Source of the DNA: Bacteroidales bacterium
GTDB lineage: Bacteria; Bacteroidota; Bacteroidia; Bacteroidales; DTU049
Direction: 5' to 3'
DNA length: 12,387 nt
NCBI GenBank assembly: GCA_018056215.1
Contig: JAGPGB010000021.1
Coordinates: forward strand, 1-12,387
Each line of letters starts with the position of its first letter. Position 1 is the stretch's first letter. The notes under the pieces were generated by a model that saw only the letters and a list, made by a program, of their open reading frames with translations, was not told the DNA's origin and did not search any database. Positions 6,950 to 12,387 of this stretch are shown here, piece by piece. Made by a program: the position numbers and the translations under genes.

Positions 6950-7606
6950 TTTTCCTAATTGTGTCCAACCACCTTTTACCTTATCACCTAGATTGACATA
7001 TAGTTCAGTATCTATAGGCAATAATAGATCTACTCTACTACCAAAACGAATTACACCAATAGTATCTCCAGCTTTAGCATATTCATTTTCGTTAATAAAA
7101 GTTATAACCCTACGAGCCATAGCTCCTGCGATTTGTCTCATTAACAATTGTTTGCCAGTATTTGATTGTATTATCAAGGTAGACATTTCATTTAGCATAG
7201 AAGCTTTAGCTTTACGAGCATGATAGTTATGGCCTCTTTGATGTTCTTTTTTTAATAATTTCCCATTACACGGCATAAAATTTAAGTGTATGCTAGACAT
7301 ACTCATAAAAATTGACAGTTGTATTCGTTCTTCATTGAAATATTTGTCTTCAAATATTTTTTCTATTACTACAACTTCACCAAAAGCAGGAGAATAAATA
7401 ATATCATCTATTGGAGATTCTACTATTTTTTTAGGCTTTCTAAAAAATAGTACTACCCATAAAATTAATATTATCGCTGAAAGAATAGCTATGATTTTTA
7501 TAAAAAGATAAATAGGTATCAAAACAATTCCTGTTGATAATAAAATAATAATAATAGAACTAACTAATATGTTACTATAACCACTAGGATGAATGCCTTT
7601 ACCCAT
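6938..7606 (-). CDS. psd: Phosphatidylserine decarboxylase proenzyme, PADG Asp replaced by Phe
   Basis: This 222-residue protein belongs to the short Psd class common in Bacteroidota; it makes phosphatidylethanolamine from phosphatidylserine at the inner membrane. Residues about 14-54 form two hydrophobic helices. The self-cleavage site is FGSRVD with G189/S190, where the Ser becomes the pyruvoyl group. H107 (in SSIHLNFMP) aligns with the catalytic His144 of E. coli Psd. The RQIAGAMARR block at 157-166 is also characteristic. What is odd is the motif that is normally PADG: it reads PAFG (73-76), so the Asp of the Asp-His-Ser triad (Asp90 in E. coli) is Phe75. The codon is TTT, two changes away from an Asp codon. 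All other signatures are intact. It follows cdsA by 3 bases, so the two lipid genes are co-transcribed. Identity is very likely; activity is the open question. Confidence 0.9.
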   Translation of the reverse strand: MGKGIHPSGYSNILVSSIIIILLSTGIVLIPIYLFIKIIAILSAIILILWVVLFFRKPKKIVESPIDDIIYSPAFGEVVVIEKIFEDKYFNEERIQLSIFMSMSSIHLNFMPCNGKLLKKEHQRGHNYHARKAKASMLNEMSTLIIQSNTGKQLLMRQIAGAMARRVITFINENEYAKAGDTIGVIRFGSRVDLLLPIDTELYVNLGDKVKGGWTQLGKLKY

Positions 7607-7609
7607 AAA

Positions 7610-8494
7610 TTACAAAAATAAAATGATTAACAAATTCAAAAAGGTTACAAAAGGTACAGTAAATAAAATGCTATCTAATCTATCTAACATACCACCATGC
7701 CCTGGTAGAATATTTCCACTATCTTTAACTCCGATTTCTCGTTTTAGCTTAGACTCTAAAAGATCACCCATAGTAGCTAAAAAAGGAATTATAGCGACTA
7801 TCCAATACAAATCTGTACGTTTCTCTATAAAGCTAAAATAAATAATAAATATTACATATGTCAATATAGCACCATAAATTACTCCTTCAATTGTCTTTTT
7901 AGGAGAAATATTTTTTGCTAGAGTATGTTTACCTAATAAAACACCCATCACATATGCCATTGTGTCAAATACCCAGATACACACAACTGTAATTAATAAA
8001 TGATTAAAAGTATTTAAAAATTGTACAGATATTATCGGAATTATTATCCAAAAAAATAAAAAAGATAAAAATTTAAAAAAATTATTTATTGATATTTTAG
8101 AATAAAATAATAAATAGATAGTCTCTAATAGTAAAAATATAAAAAATGGTACAATTAGAAGCACAATAAAAGAACTAATAGTAGAAAAATTATTAATCGC
8201 AATATTAAAAAATGAGAAATCCTTAAATTTTAAATAAATTAATAATTGAAATATTATTAATAAAATGCCAGCAATAGTTGTAGTGATAGTAAATAATTTT
8301 TTTTCTTTAGAATCAGTATTTATCAATTTTATTAGCTCATAAGCTGCTAAAGAGAAAAACAAATAAGTAACTAAGGTAAGTAACCAACCGCCGAAATAAA
8401 TAGCAGCTAACCATAAAGTACCATAAATAATGGCAGATAAAGATCTTTTTGGGAGATCCGAAAATTTTTTATTTTTTTTAACCTCATCTACCAT
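7610..8494 (-). CDS. cdsA: Phosphatidate cytidylyltransferase (CDP-diacylglycerol synthase)
   Basis: This integral membrane enzyme of 294 residues turns phosphatidic acid and CTP into CDP-diacylglycerol, the precursor of phosphatidylserine and hence of the substrate of the next gene, psd. The full family signature is present near the C-terminus: S248-K-L-K251-R252, K257-D258, then PGHGGMLDRLD (264-274). The upstream SPKKTIEG block (197-204) and the conserved acidic D177 and D244 are also there. Several hydrophobic helices fill residues 18-175 and 205-290. The N-terminus is a short basic cytoplasmic tail. The length is typical of the family. It begins 21 bases after ftsH and ends 3 bases before psd, so it is a middle gene of the rsfS-ftsH-cdsA-psd series. 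Flavobacteria often have a LUD-domain gene between ftsH and cdsA; it is absent here. Confidence 0.95.
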   Translation of the reverse strand: MVDEVKKNKKFSDLPKRSLSAIIYGTLWLAAIYFGGWLLTLVTYLFFSLAAYELIKLINTDSKEKKLFTITTTIAGILLIIFQLLIYLKFKDFSFFNIAINNFSTISSFIVLLIVPFFIFLLLETIYLLFYSKISINNFFKFLSFLFFWIIIPIISVQFLNTFNHLLITVVCIWVFDTMAYVMGVLLGKHTLAKNISPKKTIEGVIYGAILTYVIFIIYFSFIEKRTDLYWIVAIIPFLATMGDLLESKLKREIGVKDSGNILPGHGGMLDRLDSILFTVPFVTFLNLLIILFL

Positions 8495-8515
8495 GAAAAA
8501 TGACTTTATTGATAA

Positions 8516-10579
8516 TTAAGGATTTTGAGACTCATCATCAGAATTGTTATCAATATTATTAGATGTGTTAGAATCATCCGTTGTTGCATTTTGCACATTA
8601 TTATTGTTATTTTCAGGTTCTACGAATATTTCACTATCAGGATCTGGCCAAGGGCGTTTTCCTAAAATAGCTTCTACATCTTCTCTAAAAATAACTTCTT
8701 TTTTGAGCAATTGTTGAGCAATTTGGCTAAGTTGATCTTTATGATTAGAAATAATATCAAAAGCTAATTTATAAGCGTCATTAATAATTTTTTTAGCTTC
8801 TTCATCAATTTTTTCAGCAGTTTTTTCACTATAAGGTTTTTGATAACCAAAGAATTCATCAGGTTGAGAATTATAGAAACTAATAGTTCCTATTTCTTCG
8901 GAGAATCCATAATAAGTAACAGCTGCATAAGCTTGTTTAGTAACAATTTCCAAATCATTCATAGCACCACTACTCACATCGCCAAAGAATATTTGTTCAG
9001 AAACTCGACCACCGAGAGCAGAAGCCATTTCGTGGAGCAATTGTTCTTTAGTAATAATATTCCTTTCAGTAGGTAAGTACCATGCAGCGCCAAGAGCTTT
9101 GCCACGAGGAACTACAGAAACTTTCACTAAAGGATGAGCATATTGTAGAAACCAGCTCACAGTAGCATGTCCAGACTCGTGATAAGCAATGATTTTCTTT
9201 TCTTCAGGAGTTATAATTTTATTTCGTTTTTCTAAACCACCTATAATACGATCTATAGCATCATTAAAATCAGACATATCTACAGCATTTTTATTTTTTC
9301 GTGCTGCTATTAGAGCTGCCTCATTACATACATTAGCTATATCAGCACCAGAGAAACCAGGCGTTTGACGAGACAATATTTTAATATCTACATCATTAGA
9401 TAATTTAAGAGGTCTTAGATGAACTTTAAAAATTTCTTCTCTTTCCTTTAATTCTGGTAAATCTACATATATAGTTCTGTCGAAACGTCCTGCACGAAGG
9501 AGAGCTTTATCAAGTACATCAGCTCTATTAGTTGCTGCCATAACAATAATTCCAACATTAGCGCTAAATCCATCCATTTCGGCTAATAATTGATTAAGGG
9601 TACTTTCACGTTCATCATTAGCACTTGTAATTAAAGTTTTGCCTCTAGCTCTACCAATAGCATCTATTTCATCTATAAAAATGATACAAGGAGCTTTAGC
9701 TTTAGCTTGTTCGAAAAGATCTCTTACCCTTGCAGCACCTACACCTACAAACATTTCTACAAATTCACTACCACTCATAGAAAGGAATGGCACTCCAGCC
9801 TCACCAGCAACTGCTTTGGCTAATAAGGTTTTACCAGTACCCGGAGGTCCAACGAGTAAAACACCTTTTGGTATTTTGCCACCAAGTTTAGTATATTTAG
9901 ATGGATTTTTGAGAAATTCAATAATTTCTTGCACTTCTACTTTAGCTTCATCAAGTCCAGCTACATCTTTAAAAGTAACATCAATTTTTTTATCACCTTC
10001 TACAACCTTTGGTTTAGACTTTCCTACATTAAAAACTCCACCACCTGGAGCATTTTTAGTCAAAGATCTAGCAATGAAAAACCATAGAAGTATTATTAAT
10101 GCAAAAGTAATAATCCACCCAAAGATATCTCCCCAATAATTTCTGACTTTCTTGGTAGTAACAGGAAATTGATATGACTCAATGATTTTTTGTTTTTCAC
10201 TAGGTAATTTACCTATTGTATCGTTCTGAATAGCACTATAAACAGTTTCATAAAGTTGTTTTTCGAAATTTTCGGGACTTATAAATGGATATTTATATAT
10301 TAATTCTGTAGCTACAGGCGATGAAAAAATATTGTTTTTTGTGTCCGTTTTTTGCTGATTATCCTTTTTGGGATAAACTAAAGCATATTCGTTATTTACA
10401 ACCTCAATTTTTTCAATACTTTTTTGTCGAATTAATTCTTCTAATTTAAACCAACTAATTTCTTCTGTTTGAGTGTTTTGTGGTGTATAAAAGAATAAAA
10501 CCACAAAGATTATAATTATAATGATATAAACCCAGTAGAATGATTTATTATTTTTCAAAGGTTTTGAATTTTTTGCCAT
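8516..10579 (-). CDS. ftsH: ATP-dependent zinc metalloprotease FtsH
   Basis: FtsH is a membrane-anchored hexameric AAA+ protease that degrades misfolded membrane proteins and regulatory substrates. The 687-residue protein has an N-terminal helix (about 15-31), a periplasmic region, and a second helix (about 151-170). The AAA domain follows with Walker A GPPGTGKT (244-251), Walker B IIFIDE (299-304), the pore motif around F277-V-G, and the second region of homology ending in R365-F-D-R368. The protease domain has the zinc motif H467-E-S-G-H471, with Ser where most FtsH proteins have Ala but all ligands kept, and the third ligand D542 in SSGAMNDLE. The C-terminus is a low-complexity Asn/Asp-rich tail (about 656-687), common in Bacteroidota and probably disordered. 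The frame is intact. It lies 68 AT-rich bases after rsfS; I find no convincing promoter there, so it is probably co-transcribed. Confidence 0.97.
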   Translation of the reverse strand: MAKNSKPLKNNKSFYWVYIIIIIIFVVLFFYTPQNTQTEEISWFKLEELIRQKSIEKIEVVNNEYALVYPKKDNQQKTDTKNNIFSSPVATELIYKYPFISPENFEKQLYETVYSAIQNDTIGKLPSEKQKIIESYQFPVTTKKVRNYWGDIFGWIITFALIILLWFFIARSLTKNAPGGGVFNVGKSKPKVVEGDKKIDVTFKDVAGLDEAKVEVQEIIEFLKNPSKYTKLGGKIPKGVLLVGPPGTGKTLLAKAVAGEAGVPFLSMSGSEFVEMFVGVGAARVRDLFEQAKAKAPCIIFIDEIDAIGRARGKTLITSANDERESTLNQLLAEMDGFSANVGIIVMAATNRADVLDKALLRAGRFDRTIYVDLPELKEREEIFKVHLRPLKLSNDVDIKILSRQTPGFSGADIANVCNEAALIAARKNKNAVDMSDFNDAIDRIIGGLEKRNKIITPEEKKIIAYHESGHATVSWFLQYAHPLVKVSVVPRGKALGAAWYLPTERNIITKEQLLHEMASALGGRVSEQIFFGDVSSGAMNDLEIVTKQAYAAVTYYGFSEEIGTISFYNSQPDEFFGYQKPYSEKTAEKIDEEAKKIINDAYKLAFDIISNHKDQLSQIAQQLLKKEVIFREDVEAILGKRPWPDPDSEIFVEPENNNNNVQNATTDDSNTSNNIDNNSDDESQNP

Positions 10580-10647
10580 AATTTTTTTATCAATTTAAAT
10601 AATTCACTTTTTTTTATTTTAATTTTAACTAAAAATTTATAATATTA

Positions 10648-11022
10648 TTATATGACTTCATCATATTTCTCAATTTCAGTATCTGCCCATAAATTTTCTA
10701 AATTATAAAATCTACGTGATTTCTCTAAAAAAATATGGACAATAATATTATCATAATCTATCAATATCCATTCCGCATTTTGCATGCCTTCAATATGATG
10801 AGGACGATAGTAATATTGCTTTCTAAGGTCATCTACTAAATTCTCAGCAATACTTCTGATTTGTAATGGAGATGTACCATGAGCTACAATAAAGTAATCA
10901 CAAAAAGTATTTGGTATAGTTTTCATATTAATAGTAACTATATCTTGAGCTTTTAATAAATATAATGTATTTAAAATTTTTTCTTTGGATATTTCTTCTT
11001 TCACTAATATTTTATTTTGCAT
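10648..11022 (-). CDS. rsfS: Ribosomal silencing factor RsfS (Iojap/YbeB family)
   Basis: The protein has 124 residues, the normal size of the family. It binds ribosomal protein L14 (uL14) of the large subunit and blocks joining with the 30S subunit, lowering translation in starvation or stationary phase. Family hallmarks are the CDYFIVAHGTSPLQIRSIAE segment (41-60), followed by the EGMQNAEWILIDYDNIIVHIF block that forms the rest of the alpha/beta core, and the C-terminal RRFYNLENLWAD segment. It is the first gene of the minus-strand series ahead of ftsH and divergent from birA. The start codon at 11022 is preceded by AAGGAG, the only Shine-Dalgarno-like sequence in front of any gene in this window. 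A -7 promoter box lies about 72 bases upstream. Confidence 0.94.
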   Translation of the reverse strand: MQNKILVKEEISKEKILNTLYLLKAQDIVTINMKTIPNTFCDYFIVAHGTSPLQIRSIAENLVDDLRKQYYYRPHHIEGMQNAEWILIDYDNIIVHIFLEKSRRFYNLENLWADTEIEKYDEVI

Positions 11023-11025
11023 TCT

Positions 11026-11031
11026 CTCCTT
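11026..11031 (-). promoter_or_regulatory. Shine-Dalgarno-like AAGGAG before rsfS
   Basis: Reading on the minus strand, AAGGAG ends three bases before the rsfS ATG. All other genes here have only A/T-rich leaders, as is usual in Bacteroidota, which rarely use Shine-Dalgarno pairing. The spacing is shorter than the usual optimum, so it may be chance. Confidence 0.3.
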
Positions 11032-11085
11032 ACCTTTTAATTTTTTTAATTATTAATAATAATTTTACAAAAAATAATTTTAAAA

Positions 11086-11093
11086 TATTTTTG
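11086..11093 (+). promoter_or_regulatory. -7 promoter box for birA
   Basis: TATTTTTG matches TAnnTTTG, the Bacteroidota -7 element, 23 bases before the birA ATG, which predicts a leader of about 15-20 bases. No clear TTG/TTTG -33 element is found at the expected distance (around 11063-11068 the sequence is TTTTAC), so the call rests on the -7 box and its position alone. Confidence 0.4.
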
Positions 11094-11101
11094 CAAAATT
11101 A
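11094..11101 (-). promoter_or_regulatory. -7 promoter box for rsfS-ftsH-cdsA-psd
   Basis: On the minus strand TAATTTTG (11101-11094) matches TAnnTTTG and directly abuts the birA -7 box on the other strand. Transcription would run left towards rsfS with a leader of about 65 bases. The -33 region would fall inside the first codons of birA, where no TTG is seen. Confidence 0.35.
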
Positions 11102-11116
11102 ATAAATAAAATCGTA

Positions 11117-11869
11117 ATGAATATAGAAATAAAAAAAATTGATACAACAGAATCAACAAATAAAGAAGCTAGTAACTATTGGCAAAATGTAGCTCCAGAC
11201 ACAATGGTCCTTTTTTATACATGGAATCAGACAAATGGCAGAGGACAAGGAAATAATAAATGGTATAGTGAACCTTATAAAAATATCACTGCTACAATAT
11301 TATGGAAAATGCAGCAACCAATTTCACTATCAGAAATACCATTATTTGCATTCAGTGAATGGTTAGCAATAACAATATGTAATGAATTGAGTAATTATCT
11401 AACATATCAAAAAATCAAAATAAAATGGCCAAATGATATAATAATAGACAATAAAAAAATAGGTGGTATATTAATAGAAAACATAATCATAGGGCAAGAA
11501 CTAATAGCAATAATAGGAGGTTTTGGAATAAATATAAATCAAGAAAAATTTCCACAAGGACTTACAAACGCAACATCTCTAAAACTTTTAACACAAAAAA
11601 AATATAACGAAAAAGAAATATTAATGAAAATATTCAATAAAATAAAAGAAAGTTCTGAAAATATAATAAAAGATAAAGAAAAAATACATGAAACATATAA
11701 AAAATACGTACTAACAAATGAAATCCAAAAAGGAGAAATTTTAAAAACCAAAGAGATGATAGAGATGAGTATAATTGATATAGAAACAGATGGGGCAATA
11801 ATAATAAAAGCAAAAAAAGGAGATGAAATAAGGAGATATTATCATCATGAATTTAGAGTAAGTTATTGA
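11117..11869 (+). CDS. birA: Biotin--[acetyl-CoA-carboxylase] ligase (monofunctional BirA)
   Basis: This enzyme of 250 residues activates biotin with ATP and attaches it to biotin carboxyl carrier proteins. It consists of the catalytic and C-terminal domains only: there is no N-terminal helix-turn-helix, so it is not a repressor (group I ligase). Visible motifs are TESTN (11-15), the biotinyl-AMP loop G41-R-G-Q-G-N-N-K-W49 (a Bacteroidota-like variant of GRGRxGRxW), KWPNDI (103-108) and the catalytic-lysine segment KKIGGILIEN (113-122). The C-terminus IRRYYHHEFRVSY fits the small SH3-like domain. It is transcribed divergently from rsfS. The gene is especially A-rich on the coding strand. An insertion sequence begins within about three bases of its stop codon, so the last residue or the stop itself may have been supplied by the insertion, but the protein looks full length. 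Confidence 0.93.
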   Translation: MNIEIKKIDTTESTNKEASNYWQNVAPDTMVLFYTWNQTNGRGQGNNKWYSEPYKNITATILWKMQQPISLSEIPLFAFSEWLAITICNELSNYLTYQKIKIKWPNDIIIDNKKIGGILIENIIIGQELIAIIGGFGININQEKFPQGLTNATSLKLLTQKKYNEKEILMKIFNKIKESSENIIKDKEKIHETYKKYVLTNEIQKGEILKTKEMIEMSIIDIETDGAIIIKAKKGDEIRRYYHHEFRVSY

Positions 11870-11871
11870 AA

Positions 11872-11890
11872 GGTGGTAGTGGAAGGTAAT
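11872..11890. repeat. Candidate terminal inverted repeat of the IS1595-like element
   Basis: GGTGGTAGTGGAAGGTAAT lies directly between the birA stop codon and the transposase stop codon, is unlike the AT-rich local DNA, and starts with GG as IS1595-family ends do. Its partner is not in the window, so this is only positional and compositional evidence. Confidence 0.3.
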
Positions 11891-12387
11891 TTAAATGTTA
11901 TAGATTAAATATGTTAATGACATCAGAGCACTGTACCGCTCCCACGCCCGCCTATCCGACGCTGCCAAGTTCAGTATCCTCCCCGTATCTTCTATTATCT
12001 TCTCCGCTAGATACTTTCCTCTTACTACAAACCACATTATATAGTTTGTCAAATACTTCGTCGCTACTCCACGAAACTTATAATAAATCCACCCCACAAA
12101 ATCTGTTATCTTCTGATGAATGGTTGATACGCTATATATACCTTGCTTCATCTTGTTTTTGTTAGTTATTTCTTTATGTTTGATGTGCTCCGCATTTACT
12201 GTCTTGAACGCTTTTTTATTACTGCTACATACAACTGAATTATCTGATATTCGTGATTTTAGAAAATCAGATATGTGGTCAGCTTGCACTCGATTATCTT
12301 CTAATTTTTTAAAAAGTATATTTCCACTCCTATCTGTTGCAGCTAATACTGCCACTTTAGTTGGCTTCTTTTTCTTTAACTTTTTTA
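11891..12387 (-). CDS. IS1595-family (ISXO2-like) transposase, C-terminal part, 5' end outside window
   Basis: About 165 codons are open from the window edge to the stop at 11891. The frame continues upstream of the GTG codon at 12355 (residues KLKKKKPTK precede it), so that GTG is an internal Val and the true start lies beyond 12387. Recognisable blocks of the ISXO2-like DDE domain are VAVLAATDRSGNILFKKLE, the SVVCSSNKKAFKTV stretch, and FRGVATKYLTNYIMWFVV near the C-terminus, the most conserved part of the family. The zinc-ribbon N-terminal half would lie outside. Two catalytic positions look altered: the second Asp (normally after VVCS/T) is Ser, and the Asn before the conserved His (VNxxH) is Ser in VSTIH. 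This suggests an inactive or divergent copy, although no frameshift or stop is seen. Family assignment is by motif recognition. Confidence 0.78.
   Translation of the reverse strand, partial: KKLKKKKPTKVAVLAATDRSGNILFKKLEDNRVQADHISDFLKSRISDNSVVCSSNKKAFKTVNAEHIKHKEITNKNKMKQGIYSVSTIHQKITDFVGWIYYKFRGVATKYLTNYIMWFVVRGKYLAEKIIEDTGRILNLAASDRRAWERYSALMSLTYLIYNI

Larger units (their letters stand above)
11872..12387. mobile_element. 3' end of an IS1595-family insertion sequence (runs off the window)
   Basis: The transposase fragment at 11891-12387 lies at the end of an insertion sequence whose other end is outside the window. A GG-starting sequence, GGTGGTAGTGGAAGGTAAT (11872-11890), sits between the birA stop and the transposase stop and is the best candidate for a terminal inverted repeat, since IS1595 elements typically begin with GG. 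Base composition around 11930-12080 is visibly richer in G and C than the rest of the window, which fits a foreign origin. The exact boundary and the 8-base target duplication expected for this family cannot be confirmed without the other end. Confidence 0.6.

Noticed and set aside
9167..9181. FtsH zinc motif HESGH as a defective protease
   Set aside because: Both zinc-binding His residues, the catalytic Glu and the third ligand Asp542 are all present; Ala to Ser at the third position keeps HExxH intact.
9639..10139. Long open frame on the plus strand opposite ftsH
   Set aside because: It is a mirror of the strongly conserved AAA domain on the other strand; its translation shows no recognisable protein features.
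10580..10647. Promoter between rsfS and ftsH
   Set aside because: The spacer is AT-rich but the nearest candidates differ from TAnnTTTG at two or more positions; co-transcription is simpler.
11911..12165. Open frame of 84 codons on the plus strand at the right end
   Set aside because: It lies antisense to the recognisable transposase motifs and its Ser/Leu/Pro-rich translation looks like a shadow frame.

Overview
The window is strongly AT-rich DNA that reads most naturally as a chromosomal segment of a Bacteroidota bacterium, possibly Bacteroidales-like. Three things point there. The ArgS, Psd, CdsA, FtsH, RsfS and BirA proteins carry Bacteroidota-style motif variants. birA is divergent from an rsfS-ftsH-cdsA-psd series. 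Almost no gene has a Shine-Dalgarno sequence, while TAnnTTTG boxes (the Bacteroidota -7 promoter element) lie in front of genes. The very low GC content hints at a host-associated or otherwise AT-biased lineage, but the sequence alone cannot settle this.

Region 1 (91-5032, + strand) is a compact five-gene operon of heterodisulfide-reductase-like (Hdr) redox proteins: HdrC1, HdrB1, HdrA, HdrC2, and a large membrane protein fusing a NarI/HdrE-like cytochrome b domain to an HdrC-HdrB (HdrD-like) module. The order resembles the sHdr clusters of sulfur oxidisers (C1-B1-A-hyp-C2-B2), but the last subunit is membrane-anchored. The set predicts a soluble FAD/Fe-S module (C1-B1-A) wired to a quinone-facing, CCG-cluster-bearing membrane module (C2 plus fusion). 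No substrate-defining partner gene (dsr, apr, hydrogenase, formate dehydrogenase, lipoate-binding protein) is present in the window. This is the most interesting system here. A strong hairpin with a U-tract (5071-5104) closes the operon.

Region 2 (5129-11022, - strand) is housekeeping. In transcription order it holds rsfS (ribosome silencing factor), ftsH (membrane AAA protease), cdsA and psd (two steps of phosphatidylethanolamine synthesis), then argS (arginyl-tRNA synthetase), which appears to have its own promoter at the end of psd. The psd gene lacks the conserved Asp of the PADG motif, which belongs to the catalytic Asp-His-Ser triad of the family; Phe stands in its place.

Region 3 (11086-11869) holds a short divergent intergenic region with two face-to-face -7 boxes forming a near-palindrome, then birA (biotin protein ligase without a DNA-binding domain).

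Region 4 (about 11872-12387) is the 3' end of an IS1595-family insertion sequence inserted within a few bases of the birA stop codon. Its transposase runs off the window and seems to lack at least one catalytic residue. No tRNA, rRNA, CRISPR array or riboswitch was seen.
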